The notes under the pieces: generated by a model
What the model was told of the DNA's origin: nothing
What the model saw: the letters and a program-made list of their open reading frames with translations, nothing else
Database searches by the model: none
Assembly (NCBI GenBank): GCA_017472565.1
Contig: JAFUPY010000097.1
Location: 1-64,000 of the forward strand
Source: Eubacterium sp.
GTDB lineage: Bacteria; Bacillota; Clostridia; Lachnospirales; Lachnospiraceae
Reading direction: 5' to 3'
Length of the DNA: 64,000 nucleotides
Part shown: piece by piece, positions 34,734-43,781 of the stretch
How positions within the stretch are numbered: the first letter of the stretch is position 1
How the letters are laid out: each line of letters begins with the position of its first letter
Position numbers and translations under genes: made by a program

Positions 34734-35581
34734 GTAAGTTAGTAAAATACGAATTCAAATCAACCGGACGCATCCTGCCGCTGATTTATCTGGCAGTTTT
34801 GGTATTATCTGTCTGTGTGGGATTTTCTTTCCGAAACAGTATGTTTTGGGATGATATGCCATGGGGCAATATTATATTTTTCTCTATCTATATGATACTG
34901 ATTGTGGCCATGGCGGTAGTAACCATTGTGGTTATTATTGAGCGATTTTATAAAAGCATGATATCTCAAGAGGGATATCTGATGCATACGCTGCCGGTAA
35001 AACCATGGCAGCATATTGTCAGCAAACTTTCCATGGCAATTATCTGGACTGCCATAGCTATAGTTGTGGTGATTGCGTCTCTATTCATTATTGGTGGTAT
35101 CAGCGGGCTGCTTACGGAAATATTGGCGGATGCAGACTTTTCTCTGCTGATTAATGAAATGGAATACATCTTTGGAGAGGGCATGCTGGATGCACTGATT
35201 ATCTGCAGTATTGTCCAGGGAATCCGTCTGATTCTGCAGATGTATGCAGCTATGGCAATCGGGGGTTCCTCCACTAAAAATAAGGTGGCGTACAGCTTTT
35301 TGGCATTTGTAGTTATTACAGTGATTGTTTCTGTAATCGCATCTCTGGTCAGTATGATCTGCATGACGGGTATGTTTGTCACATCTGGTGAGTTTGCTTC
35401 CTTCATGCTGGGATCAGCAATGGACGCAACCACGGTCATAGACGCAGGTATAGCTGGCTCTGGATTTGATACCCTGTTTGGCGGCATGGTGGCGGTACAG
35501 CTTGTGATGGACGGCATATTTGCAGTAGTGTTCTTCCTTTTGACCAACTACTTTTTAACGAAACGATTGAATTTAGAGTAG
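34727..35581 (+). CDS. ABC transporter permease
   Basis: The 284-aa protein has six membrane helices, with the N-terminal LSKLVKYEFKSTGRILPLIY and loop SQEGYLMHTLPVKPWQHIVS typical of ABC-2-like permeases in YtrA-controlled operons. It is the last gene of the GntR-ATPase-permease unit. Substrate unknown. Confidence 0.82.
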   Translation: MLSKLVKYEFKSTGRILPLIYLAVLVLSVCVGFSFRNSMFWDDMPWGNIIFFSIYMILIVAMAVVTIVVIIERFYKSMISQEGYLMHTLPVKPWQHIVSKLSMAIIWTAIAIVVVIASLFIIGGISGLLTEILADADFSLLINEMEYIFGEGMLDALIICSIVQGIRLILQMYAAMAIGGSSTKNKVAYSFLAFVVITVIVSVIASLVSMICMTGMFVTSGEFASFMLGSAMDATTVIDAGIAGSGFDTLFGGMVAVQLVMDGIFAVVFFLLTNYFLTKRLNLE

Positions 35582-35694
35582 GGTGGGAAGTATACTAAAA
35601 AAGGGGAAAAAGAAAATTCTTTTTCTTTTATAATAAAGCGGAATCCCTATAGATGGGAAAATAACGAAGGGTAATGAAAAGGAGGAAATGGCTT

Positions 35695-36006
35695 ATGTTA
35701 CTCGTAAATACAGATTATATTACAGGAAAAACATTTGAGATGCTTGGGCTGGTAAAGGGCAGCACCATTCAGTGCAAACACATCGGCAAGGATATCGGCT
35801 CCAGTTTTAAGACACTGGTTGGAGGTGAAATGAAAGCCTATACAGAAATGATGGAAGAGGCAAGAGCCATTGCCACAGACCGTATGATCGCGGAAGCAAA
35901 AAGCATGGGCGCAGATGCCATCGTAAACGTGCGCTATACAACATCTGCAGTTGTGCAGGGTGCAGCCGAAGTGGTGGCTTACGGTACAGCAGTAAGATAT
36001 GTGTAA
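35695..36006 (+). CDS. YbjQ family protein (DUF74)
   Basis: The 103-aa protein matches YbjQ/UPF0145: TDYITGKTFEMLGLVKGSTI, a central VGGEMKAYTEMMEEARAIA helix and GADAIVNVRYTTSAVVQGA. The family forms pentameric rings; a heavy-metal-binding name exists but no function is established. I chose ATG 35695, 9 nt after GGAGG, dropping an upstream MKRRKWL extension that would overlap the ribosome site. Confidence 0.88.
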   Translation: MLLVNTDYITGKTFEMLGLVKGSTIQCKHIGKDIGSSFKTLVGGEMKAYTEMMEEARAIATDRMIAEAKSMGADAIVNVRYTTSAVVQGAAEVVAYGTAVRYV

Positions 36007-36111
36007 GAAGATGAACTAATATTACGATGTTCGGGCGGGGAGTGATGCTTCCCGCCTTTGTATGTGTATAGAAAAGGAACGTGGTTTACATAACTCAAAA
36101 CAAAGCGCAGG

Positions 36112-36150
36112 AAAAAGGCCACATCGTTGATATCTCACTTCGATGTGGCC
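36112..36150 (-). terminator. Terminator of candidate RNA B
   Basis: On the minus strand GGCCACATCG / CGATGTGGCC form a perfect 10-bp stem with a 14-nt loop, followed by TTTTTCC. Confidence 0.85.
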
Positions 36151-36202
36151 ATTAAACTGAAATTTCCAATGGACTGTTCTCCTTTCGGCTTATTCAGTTG
36201 TC

Positions 36203-36436
36203 CCGCATTCTACTTTTTACTGTGCGGTCATCAGTTTTTAGTTACGCCGCATTCTTCATTCTCCTGTGCGGTCATCTTTTTGTTCCACCACATTCTACAT
36301 TCTACGGTGTGGCTTCCCAGGTCTTGAGCTTCATATTCTGCTTTCTAACGTATGTCCCTCAACTTTTCGGTTCAACATTCTGCATTCTAAAGTGTGTCCC
36401 CGGTGCTCTGCTTCGCATTCTACATTCTATTGTGCG
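36203..36436 (-). repeat. Array of six stem-loops with conserved 15-nt loops
   Basis: Hairpins (plus coordinates) are 36203-36227, 36247-36271, 36288-36312, 36332-36354, 36373-36397 and 36414-36436, period 41-44 nt. Plus-strand loops are all 15 nt: TTCTACTTTTTACTG, TTCTTCATTCTCCTG, TTCTACATTCTACGG, TTCTGCTTTCTAACG, TTCTGCATTCTAAAG, TTCTACATTCTATTG. Stems change on both sides: CCGCA/TGCGG twice, CCACA/TGTGG, CATA/TATG, ACA/TGT (weak), CGCA/TGCG. The paired changes argue for selection on RNA (or single-strand DNA) folding. Confidence 0.75.
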
Positions 36437-36614
36437 CTCCCAGAATTAAAAAGTTACAATTATGAAATTTTACTCGATATCTTTCGTCCCTCATCTACAT
36501 CTCATCATTTATATAGGATATATTCTAGTAAAATTGACATTTCCTATGAATTCGATATCCTGGTTTAGATTCTCAGGCGATCAACATCTTTTTAACAAAA
36601 ATCAAATTTCCTTT

Positions 36615-36731
36615 GGACCGTACCTCCTTGTTAGATTTTCATCCGGTTTTAGATTTAAATTTTGATTGGACCGTACCTCACTTTCTTAAAATTACGGGTT
36701 CAAATTTAAATTTTGATTGGACCGTACCTCC
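36615..36731 (-). repeat. Three tandem GGAGGTACGGTCC modules
   Basis: Minus-strand copies lie at 36731-36719, 36680-36668 (first G replaced by T: TGAGGTACGGTCC) and 36627-36615, 51-53 nt apart. Copies 1 and 2 extend identically through CCAATCAAAATTTAAAT; copy 3 continues CCAAAGGAAATTTGA. The same module is at 20704 and, with one base missing, 20754 on the plus strand. Confidence 0.8.
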
Positions 36732-36752
36732 TTGGTTGTTTTTGTTGGTTTT

Positions 36753-36781
36753 ATTGTACATTCAAAAATGCAATTCGTCAA
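36753..36781 (-). promoter_or_regulatory. Promoter of candidate RNA B
   Basis: On the minus strand TTGACG (36781-36776), 17 bp, TACAAT (36758-36753); predicted start near 36746, about 15 nt before the first module. Confidence 0.65.
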
Positions 36782-36958
36782 TGCAAAAACAGAAAAAAGA
36801 TAAAAAACATCAAATTTAACAAATAATAATGCGAAATAGAAATGAATTGTCAGACAATTAAAAGAGCTTGAAAAGCGTATTTTCGGGCTTTCGTGCAGTC
36901 AAGTAAAAATTTCATAAAAACCAATTTTTGTTAAAAATGTACATAAGAATAGATAAAA

Positions 36959-37018
36959 CAGGAAAAAATTGGCTCTTATAAACTTTAAAATGGTTTGCGA
37001 GAGGCAATTTTCTCCTGC
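36959..37018 (-). repeat. Dispersed hairpin repeat, copy 1 (also terminator of the TSCPD gene)
   Basis: Minus-strand sequence starts GCAGGAGAAAATTGCCTC and ends AAGAGCCAATTTTTTCCTG, folding into a long hairpin with an inner AAAC/GTTT stem and a U-rich 3' arm. It is about 87 percent identical to plus-strand 52457-52520 after uvrA. At both sites it lies just downstream of a gene in that gene's direction, suggesting a mobile or shared terminator element. Confidence 0.75.
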
Positions 37019-37053
37019 TTCTGGTTTCTTAACACTATGTTATGGTGATGAAT

Positions 37054-37311
37054 TTAATGGTTTTCTGCTTCGTAGGCAGCACGTACAGCTCTGGCAAGCT
37101 GATCGCCGCAGGATGTTGGACGTCCTGCGCAGGAAATACCGGTCAGTTTTTCTTCCACCTGTTCTACGGTCAGACCTTCCACCAGTTTTGGAATTGCCTG
37201 CAGATTGCCATGGCAGCCGCCAGTGAATGTTACACTTTTTACCACGTTGCCATCTAATTCCACATCGATCATAGTGGAGCATGTTCCTCTTGTCTTATAA
37301 CGATAGCTCAT
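37054..37311 (-). CDS. TSCPD domain protein (TIGR03905 type)
   Basis: The 85-aa protein contains VTFTGGCHGNLQAIPKLVEG, LTGISCAGRPTSCGDQLARA and ends RAAYEAENH, matching the short TSCPD-domain family common in Clostridia. The cysteines (GGCHGN, SCAG, SCGD) match the C-terminal zinc-type domain found in some ribonucleotide reductases; the free-standing protein has no known role. AGGAGG precedes its ATG. Confidence 0.87.
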   Translation of the reverse strand: MSYRYKTRGTCSTMIDVELDGNVVKSVTFTGGCHGNLQAIPKLVEGLTVEQVEEKLTGISCAGRPTSCGDQLARAVRAAYEAENH

Positions 37312-37510
37312 TTGTTAAAACCTCCTGTTTCAAAATGGTTGTGCACAATTTAGTATGAACAAAAGTTTAACACATATTGTTACGTTGCGCTACTTCATAC
37401 AATAAAATTTGTCCACGTTTTGTCCACCGTTTTGCTGGGAAGTTCTCTGTAATCGTGAATTTTGCCACTTTTGATTTACAGAAAATTAACAATTCGTTCA
37501 TTGCTTTTTG

Positions 37511-37539
37511 TTGTGAAAACAGGCTAACGGTGTTAAAAT
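37511..37539 (+). promoter_or_regulatory. secA promoter
   Basis: TTGTGA (37511-37516), 17 bp, TAAAAT (37534-37539), 45 bp before the secA start. Confidence 0.65.
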
Positions 37540-37583
37540 AGATAAGATATTTGCGTATTAACGCATTTTATAGGAGACAAAAA

Positions 37584-40151
37584 ATGAGTATTGTAGAAAA
37601 ATTGTTTGGCACTCATAGTGAGCGTGAGCTCAAAATGATAAAACCAATTGTAGACAAAATTGAAAAGTTACGTCCGCAGATGCAGGCGTTGTCTGACGAA
37701 GAACTTCGTGATAAGACAAGAGAGTTCAAGGAACGCCTTGCAGCGGGTGAAACATTAGATGATCTGATGGCAGAAGCGTACGCAGTTGTACGTGAAGCCG
37801 GCAAGCGTGTGCTCGGTATGGAGCATTATCGTGTGCAGCTGATCGGTGGTATTATTCTCCATCAGGGCCGTATCGCAGAAATGAGAACAGGTGAAGGTAA
37901 AACACTGGTTTCCACTTTGCCTGCATATTTGAACGCGCTGGAAGGCAGAGGCGTGCATGTAGTAACTGTCAACGACTACCTGGCAAAACGAGATGCGGAA
38001 TGGATGGGTAAGATCCATGAGTTTTTAGGTCTGAAGGTTGGCGTTATTTTAAATGATATGGACAACAAGCAGCGTCAGGAAGCCTACGCCTGTGACATTA
38101 CATATGTTACAAACAACGAACTTGGCTTCGACTACCTGCGTGACAACATGGTTATTTACAAGGAACAGCTTGTGCAGAGAGAACTGCACTATGCCATCAT
38201 CGACGAGGTGGACTCTGTTCTGATCGACGAGGCTCGTACGCCACTGATCATTTCCGGACAGAGTGGTAAGTCCACACGTCTCTATGAAGCTTGCGATATT
38301 CTGGCGCGCCAGATGAAACGTGGCTCCGGTACAGGTAAGTTTTCCAAGATGGACGCGATCATGGGTGTGATGGAAGAGGAAGACGGTGATTTCACTGTTA
38401 ACGAAAAGGACAAGGTCATCAATCTGACAGCAGAAGGTGTGCGCAAGGTTGAAAAGTTCTTCCGTATTGAAAATCTTGCAGATGCAGAGCATCTTGAGAT
38501 CCAGCACAATATTATTCTTGCCCTTCGTGCCCACAACCTGATGTTCAGAGATCAGGATTATGTAGTGCAGAATGACGAGATCCTGATTGTCGATGAGTTC
38601 ACAGGTCGTATTATGCCAGGTCGTCGTTATTCCGATGGTCTGCATCAGGCGATTGAGGCAAAAGAGCACGTGAAAGTAAAACGTGAGAGCAAGACACTGG
38701 CAACTATCACCTTCCAGAACTTCTTTAATAAATATACCAAGAAGGCTGGTATGACAGGTACTGCCCTTACAGAGGAAAAAGAGTTCCGCGATATTTACGG
38801 TATGGACGTTATCGAGATCCCAACCAACAAGCCAGTGGCACGTGTGGATCACGAAGACGCTGTATATAAAACAAAAGCAGAAAAGTTCAATGCGGTTGTC
38901 AATGAAGTTATTGCGTCACACAAAAAAGGACAGCCGGTTCTGGTTGGTACTATTACCATCGAGACCTCCGAACTGGTCAGCCGCCTCTTAAGCAAAGCGG
39001 GTATCAAGCACAACGTATTGAACGCAAAGTTCCATGAAATGGAAGCCCAGATCGTAGCAGAAGCTGGTCAGCATGGTGCGGTTACCATCGCCACCAACAT
39101 GGCTGGTCGTGGTACGGATATTAAGCTTGACGATGAAGCAATGGCAGCCGGCGGTCTGAAGATTGTTGGTACCGAACGTCATGAGTCCCGTCGAATCGAC
39201 AATCAGCTCCGCGGTCGTTCCGGACGACAGGGCGATCCAGGTGAATCCAGATTTTACATTTCTCTGGAAGATGATCTTATGCGCCTGTTCGGTTCTGAAA
39301 AACTGATCGGTGTATTCAATGCACTGGGTGTTCCGGAGGGCGAACAGATTGAACACAAGATGCTTTCCAGCTCTATCGAGAAGGCGCAGAAGAAGATTGA
39401 AAGCAACAACTTTGGTATTCGTAAGAATCTGCTGGATTATGATCAGGTCATGAACGACCAGAGAGAGATTATTTACGAAGAACGCCGTCGTGTATTAGAT
39501 GGGGAAAGCATGCGGGATGCGATTTACCGTATGATTACCGAACAGGTGGAAAATACCGTAGATGGGTATCTGGCAGAAGACCAGTCCAATGGCAACACAT
39601 GGGATATTGATGGTCTGAATAATGTACTGATTCCAGTAATTCCAATGGATCCAATCGATGCAGAGGAGGTTGCAGGCTGGACCAAAGAAGAGTTGAAGCA
39701 CAACCTGAAAGAAAAGGCAGTGAAGCTTTATGAGGCAAAAGAAGCGGAATTCCCGGATCCGGAACAGATCCGTGAACTGGAACGTGTAGTTCTTCTGAAG
39801 GTGATTGACCGCAAGTGGACAGATCATATCGATGATATGGATATTTTGCGTGAAGGTATCGGTCTTCAGGCATATGCCCAGAGAGATCCGCTGGTAGAGT
39901 ACAAGATGACTGGTTATGATATGTTTGATGCCATGACAGCAAACATTCAGGAAGAAACCCTTCGTCTGTTATACCATGTTCGTGTAGAACAGAAGGTGGA
40001 GCGTGAAGCGGTTGCGAAAGTGACTGGAACCAATAAGGATACCAGCCTTGCAAAGGCACCAAAAAAACGTACAGAAGAAAAGGTGTATCCTAACGACCCT
40101 TGCCCATGTGGAAGTGGGAAAAAGTATAAACAGTGCTGCGGAAGAAAATAA
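37584..40151 (+). CDS. secA: Preprotein translocase ATPase SecA
   Basis: The 855-aa motor drives protein export through SecYEG. Visible features are Walker [18 protein letters not shown], the DEAD-type [20 protein letters not shown], helicase motif [15 protein letters not shown], the arginine-rich [20 protein letters not shown] and the C-terminal zinc motif [14 protein letters not shown] that contacts SecB/ribosome. I chose ATG 37584 (MSIVEKLFG), 7 nt after AGGAGA. The usual raiA/comF neighbours are not adjacent here. Confidence 0.97.
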   Translation: MSIVEKLFGTHSERELKMIKPIVDKIEKLRPQMQALSDEELRDKTREFKERLAAGETLDDLMAEAYAVVREAGKRVLGMEHYRVQLIGGIILHQGRIAEMRTGEGKTLVSTLPAYLNALEGRGVHVVTVNDYLAKRDAEWMGKIHEFLGLKVGVILNDMDNKQRQEAYACDITYVTNNELGFDYLRDNMVIYKEQLVQRELHYAIIDEVDSVLIDEARTPLIISGQSGKSTRLYEACDILARQMKRGSGTGKFSKMDAIMGVMEEEDGDFTVNEKDKVINLTAEGVRKVEKFFRIENLADAEHLEIQHNIILALRAHNLMFRDQDYVVQNDEILIVDEFTGRIMPGRRYSDGLHQAIEAKEHVKVKRESKTLATITFQNFFNKYTKKAGMTGTALTEEKEFRDIYGMDVIEIPTNKPVARVDHEDAVYKTKAEKFNAVVNEVIASHKKGQPVLVGTITIETSELVSRLLSKAGIKHNVLNAKFHEMEAQIVAEAGQHGAVTIATNMAGRGTDIKLDDEAMAAGGLKIVGTERHESRRIDNQLRGRSGRQGDPGESRFYISLEDDLMRLFGSEKLIGVFNALGVPEGEQIEHKMLSSSIEKAQKKIESNNFGIRKNLLDYDQVMNDQREIIYEERRRVLDGESMRDAIYRMITEQVENTVDGYLAEDQSNGNTWDIDGLNNVLIPVIPMDPIDAEEVAGWTKEELKHNLKEKAVKLYEAKEAEFPDPEQIRELERVVLLKVIDRKWTDHIDDMDILREGIGLQAYAQRDPLVEYKMTGYDMFDAMTANIQEETLRLLYHVRVEQKVEREAVAKVTGTNKDTSLAKAPKKRTEEKVYPNDPCPCGSGKKYKQCCGRK

Positions 40152-40206
40152 ATTGGTTTCTTCCTGCTTTAATAAAAAACATAACGGATAAGAAACAGGT
40201 ACGAAA

Positions 40207-40251
40207 GAGGAACGATTGTCTGCGTTGAGAGGACAATGGTTCCTCTTTTTT
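40207..40251 (+). terminator. secA terminator
   Basis: GAGGAACGATTGTC / GACAATGGTTCCTC stem (one internal mismatch) followed by TTTTTT. Confidence 0.88.
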
Positions 40252-40349
40252 GTACAATCGAACAATTCTCGTACAAAAACCACAATTCTCACAATTGTTC
40301 CACAATCCGTATAGTAAAGTTGCACAAAAAAAAAGACAAAATTTTAGGA

Positions 40350-40398
40350 GGTTTCTTGCTAGAAACCCCTTGCTGTATACTAGGTATAGGGGTATAAA
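40350..40398 (+). promoter_or_regulatory. Dyad-rich promoter region of the TRAP operon
   Basis: GGTTTC/GAAACC (40350-40367), ACCCCT/AGGGGT (40365-40393) and TATAC/GTATA (40376-40388) are three dyads within 45 bp. A possible promoter is TTGCTG (40370-40375), 17 bp, TATAAA (40393-40398). The regulator is not in the window. Confidence 0.5.
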
Positions 40399-40465
40399 CT
40401 CATGATTGAGTAGAGATGTATGGTATCGCAGTATGTGCTGCGGCGCCATGGGAGGAGATTAGGTT

Positions 40466-40510
40466 ATGGCTGTTCATATAGGACAAGGGATAGGTCCTAA
40501 GCAGTTGTAG
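40466..40510 (+). CDS. Possible 14-aa leader peptide of the TRAP operon
   Basis: ATG 40466 follows GGAGGAG by 8 nt and encodes MAVHIGQGIGPKQL. A GGAC/GTCC hairpin lies inside the frame. It sits 88 bp before the TRAP permease gene, in a leader of about 200 nt. The strong ribosome site suggests it is translated, perhaps as a regulatory leader; no amino-acid run is evident. Confidence 0.4.
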   Translation: MAVHIGQGIGPKQL

Positions 40511-40598
40511 GGAATCAATTCTCGAAGTTTTGCTTCAATTTAATATGATTGAAACAGGGATGAAGGTTGTTTGAAACAGCCGAAAGGAGTGAGAGTGT

Positions 40599-41912
40599 AT
40601 GGATCCAATTATCGTTGGGTTACTTGGTGTAGTTGCACTGCTGGTGTTACTGTTCTTCGGTATGAACATCGGCTTCACCATGGTTGTTGTTGGTTTCTTC
40701 GGTTACATGATCCTGACCAACATGACTGCGGCTATGGGTCTTTTCGCATCCGTACCATTTACAACAGTTAACAACTATGGTCTCTCAGTTATACCATTGT
40801 TCGTCCTAATGGGTCAGTTCGCATACTATGCCGGCATCAGCCAGGACTTGTATACGTTCTGTAACAAATGGATCGGCCGCGTTCCGGGCGGTCTTGCTTC
40901 CGCAACAATCGTTGCCTGCGCATTCTTCGCGGCAATCTGTGGTTCAGCAACAGCTACAACAGCTACATTAGGTGTTGTTTGCTTACCGGAAATGAGAAAA
41001 TATAATTACAAAGACGAACTTGCCTGCGGTTCTATCGCAGCTGGTGGTACATTAGGTATCCTGATTCCACCATCTACCGGTTTCATTCTTTATGCGATTC
41101 AGGCAGAAGAATCCATCGGTACCATGTTCGCAGCGGGTATCTTACCAGGTATCTTCTTAGCAGCAGTTTATGTTATGACTATTTTGATCCTTGTTAAGAG
41201 AAACCCATCCCTTGCACCTATGGGTGAAAAGGTATCCTTTGTTGAAAAACTGAAATCAATCAAGGGCGTTATCGCAATCCTGATCCTCTTCGTTATCGTA
41301 CTTGGCGGTATCTTCGCAGGTATCTTCACAGCGAACGAAGGTGCAGCGATCGGTGCATTCGGTGCGTTACTGTTCATGATCGGTAAGAAGAAATTCAACT
41401 GGGAAAACCTCAAAAAATCATGTATGGATACTCTTAGAACATCCGGCATGATCTTCATGATTATGATTGGTGCGTATGTATTTGGTTACTTCTTAACCTT
41501 AACACGTTTACCAGTTATGTTGGCGGAAACAGTTGCAGCTTCCAACGTACCAGACTTCCTGGTTATCGTTGCAATCCTTGCAATTTACGCTGTATTGGGA
41601 TGTTTCGTAGACTCCTTACCACTGATCGTACTGTTAACCCCTATCTTCTTACCAATCGTTACAGATATGGGATTCTCAGCAGTATGGTTCGGCGTACTGA
41701 TGGTTATGATCATGCAGTTAGGTCTGATCACACCACCGGTAGGTATGTGTGTATACGTAATGAAAGGTATCGCCAAAGATGTATCTCTTGGCCGTATCTT
41801 CAAGGGCGTTGCTCCGTTTGTAGTTGCCCTGATCATCGCAGTAATCATCGTTGCTCTGGTTACACCATTATCTCTTGGTTTACCACAGTTAATGTACGAT
41901 TACACCTATTAA
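40599..41912 (+). CDS. dctM: TRAP transporter large permease, DctM type
   Basis: The 437-aa protein has about 12 membrane segments and DctM features: IPLFVLMGQFAYYAGISQDL, AICGSATATTATLGVVCLPE, GTLGILIPPSTGFILYAI and GLITPPVGMCVYVMKG. It forms the Na+-coupled channel for an organic acid or similar ligand captured by DctP. It is unusual that the large permease comes first in the operon. CGAAAGGAGTGAG precedes ATG. Confidence 0.92.
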   Translation: MDPIIVGLLGVVALLVLLFFGMNIGFTMVVVGFFGYMILTNMTAAMGLFASVPFTTVNNYGLSVIPLFVLMGQFAYYAGISQDLYTFCNKWIGRVPGGLASATIVACAFFAAICGSATATTATLGVVCLPEMRKYNYKDELACGSIAAGGTLGILIPPSTGFILYAIQAEESIGTMFAAGILPGIFLAAVYVMTILILVKRNPSLAPMGEKVSFVEKLKSIKGVIAILILFVIVLGGIFAGIFTANEGAAIGAFGALLFMIGKKKFNWENLKKSCMDTLRTSGMIFMIMIGAYVFGYFLTLTRLPVMLAETVAASNVPDFLVIVAILAIYAVLGCFVDSLPLIVLLTPIFLPIVTDMGFSAVWFGVLMVMIMQLGLITPPVGMCVYVMKGIAKDVSLGRIFKGVAPFVVALIIAVIIVALVTPLSLGLPQLMYDYTY

Positions 41913-41997
41913 GATCTAAAAACTACATGGGGTTTTATGAAAAGAGTGAAATGTGCGCGAGCATAAATATTTAATCACTACATAAAAGGAGGACATT

Positions 41998-43059
41998 ATG
42001 AAAAAGAGAGTCGTTTCAGTTTTAATTTGTGCAGCAATGGTAGCAGCATTAGCAGCAGGTTGTGGCAGTGATCCAGCACCAACAGGTGGTTCTGGCGAAG
42101 CAGCAGGTGGCGATACAGCAAAACCTGACAAAGTTTATACACTTCAGGTTACACAGCATGACCCAGAAGCATCTTCTACAGGTGAATTCTTAAATAACTG
42201 GGCAGCAGAAGTGGAAGAAAAATCTGGCGGAGCTATCGATATTATCGTTCATCACGGTGGTTCTATCGCTGGTCCTAAGGACTCTATCGACGCAGTTCTG
42301 AACGGAACAGTAGATATCGCTTGGGGTCTTCAGTCCTTCTATGCTGGACAGTTCCCTGTAACAGAAGTATTCATGCTTCCATGTATCGACATTACACAGG
42401 CAACTGTTGGTTCCGAAGCTATCTGGAACTTCTACAACAACTATGATTACATGGATGCTGAATATGCGAACTACCATGTATTATTCCTTCACACAAACTG
42501 CCAGTCTCCAATCTCTACTGTAGATAAGAAGATTGAAGCAGTTTCTGATCTGAAAGGTATGGCACTTCGTGGTAACTCTGGCCCTCCTGTAACATTTATC
42601 GGACAGCTTGGTGCATCTGCTGAAGCATGTGCAATCAACGACCTGTACTCCAACCTTGACAAAGGTGTATACGATGGATGTATCACAGACTGGCACGCAA
42701 TTGAATCTTTCAAATTATATGAAACAGTTAACTATTTCTTAGATGAAAACATTGGTGTTTCTACATACTTCATGCTCATGAACCCAAATAGCTATGCTAA
42801 CCTTCCAGCAGACCCTCAGAAAATCTTAGACGAAGTTTCTGCAGACGCTGGTAAATACACAGATACATGGGATGAATGTGAAGCTAGAGTTAAAGCTATG
42901 GACGGCGTAGCTGAAAAACTTTACAAATTATCTGACGCTGAGAGAGCTAACCTTGAAGCAGCAGCTCAGGCTACAAAAGACGCTTGGATCGCAGCTACAC
43001 CAGATGGTCAGGCAATCTACGAAGCAGCTATGGCTGAAATCGAAGCAGCTAACAAATAA
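41998..43059 (+). CDS. dctP: TRAP transporter substrate-binding lipoprotein, DctP type
   Basis: The 353-aa protein has a lipoprotein signal ending LAAGC (Cys22), then a DctP fold: LQVTQHDPEASSTGEFLNNW, an IDAVLNGTVDIAWGLQSFYA region, DLKGMALRGNSGP (with the family Arg that binds carboxylates) and a YDGCITDWHAIESFKLYET segment. It captures a carboxylate ligand outside the membrane. Codon use is biased like that of the PotD gene, pointing to high expression. Confidence 0.9.
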   Translation: MKKRVVSVLICAAMVAALAAGCGSDPAPTGGSGEAAGGDTAKPDKVYTLQVTQHDPEASSTGEFLNNWAAEVEEKSGGAIDIIVHHGGSIAGPKDSIDAVLNGTVDIAWGLQSFYAGQFPVTEVFMLPCIDITQATVGSEAIWNFYNNYDYMDAEYANYHVLFLHTNCQSPISTVDKKIEAVSDLKGMALRGNSGPPVTFIGQLGASAEACAINDLYSNLDKGVYDGCITDWHAIESFKLYETVNYFLDENIGVSTYFMLMNPNSYANLPADPQKILDEVSADAGKYTDTWDECEARVKAMDGVAEKLYKLSDAERANLEAAAQATKDAWIAATPDGQAIYEAAMAEIEAANK

Positions 43060-43116
43060 TTTTAGTCAGTATTTTTAGTATGTTAGAAATGCTGTCCTGA
43101 AAGGAGTTAAATTCTT

Positions 43117-43620
43117 ATGAAAAAATTTCGCTCTGGAATGACAAAGTTATGCGGTGGCATTTCTTATATCGGAATGTTTGCGTTACTCTTTGCAACAGCA
43201 ATTCAGGTTATCGACGTTATCCTGAGTCTGGTATCTAACCTTCGTGTTTCTGGTACCAACGAGCTGGTTGCGTTAATGATGGTAATTATGATGTTCCTTA
43301 CATTCGGTAAGACACAGTTAGAAGATGCGCACGTACGTGTAGATATGTTTACAAACAAATTCCCACCAAAGGTAAGATGTACGGTAGATGGTATTGTACA
43401 GGTTATCTGTGTGATCTTCGCAGTTTTGATGGCTTTCAAGGCTTTCCAGCAGATTGGCTCTTATGCAGGTCGTGGATATCAGTCTGAAATCCTTGGAATT
43501 CCATTTGCACCATTTGCAGCGATTGAATTTATCGGATTCTTACTTTATGCAGTTTGTATCGCTATCACTGCAATTGAGCATTTTAAAGAAATTCCAAACG
43601 CAAAACCAATTGAAATGTAA
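43117..43620 (+). CDS. dctQ: TRAP transporter small permease, DctQ type
   Basis: The 167-aa protein has four membrane helices and DctQ signatures: GTNELVALMMVIMMFLTFGK, then TQLEDAHVRVDMF. It pairs with DctM. It lies last in the M-P-Q order and is closed by a terminator. GAAAGGAG precedes ATG. Confidence 0.9.
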   Translation: MKKFRSGMTKLCGGISYIGMFALLFATAIQVIDVILSLVSNLRVSGTNELVALMMVIMMFLTFGKTQLEDAHVRVDMFTNKFPPKVRCTVDGIVQVICVIFAVLMAFKAFQQIGSYAGRGYQSEILGIPFAPFAAIEFIGFLLYAVCIAITAIEHFKEIPNAKPIEM

Positions 43621-43644
43621 TTAGCATTACAAGAGTTGAAATGA

Positions 43645-43678
43645 GAACCCTCGGTGAAAACCGGGGGTTCTTTTTTTT
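43645..43678 (+). terminator. TRAP operon terminator
   Basis: GAACCCTCGG / CCGGGGGTTC stem with a GAAA-type loop, followed by eight T. Confidence 0.9.
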
Positions 43679-43781
43679 ACCAAAACACCAAGAGGAAGCT
43701 GCCGATAGCAGGTTTTATAGATAAAAAAATAACAAAGTTGTTGTGAAAAGTGCACATGTATTGTAAGACTATATATCTGGT

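Larger units (their letters stand above)
36112..36746 (-). ncRNA. Candidate ~630-nt structured RNA B
   Basis: The unit runs leftward from a TTGACG-17-TACAAT promoter to a perfect 10-bp terminator hairpin (GGCCACATCG arm, 36117-36150) with five U. It contains three GGAGGTACGGTCC modules near its 5' end and six regularly spaced stem-loops in its 3' half. No reading frame with normal codon use is present on this strand. The module is shared with candidate RNA A at 20.7 kb, so the two may belong to one family. I know no described RNA with this layout. Confidence 0.55.
36007..37053. other. Gene-free kilobase between ybjQ and the TSCPD gene
   Basis: No credible coding sequence. On the minus strand it holds, in transcription order: a hairpin repeat (37018-36959), an AATTGT/ACAATT dyad (36845-36859), a promoter (36781-36753), three GGAGGTACGGTCC modules (36731-36615), six stem-loops (36436-36203) and a terminator (36150-36112). 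Plus-strand open frames of 66-100 codons here lack ribosome sites and simply read through the repeats. Confidence 0.7.

Noticed and set aside
36203..36436. CRISPR array
   Set aside because: Period is 41-44 bp, but repeats are degenerate with compensatory stem changes, the intervening segments are only about 16-20 bp, and no cas genes are near.
36127..36819. Several overlapping plus-strand open frames of 66-100 codons
   Set aside because: They read through the stem-loop array and the module repeats, lack ribosome sites, and have compositions rich in Phe, Ser and Cys unlike proteins in this window.
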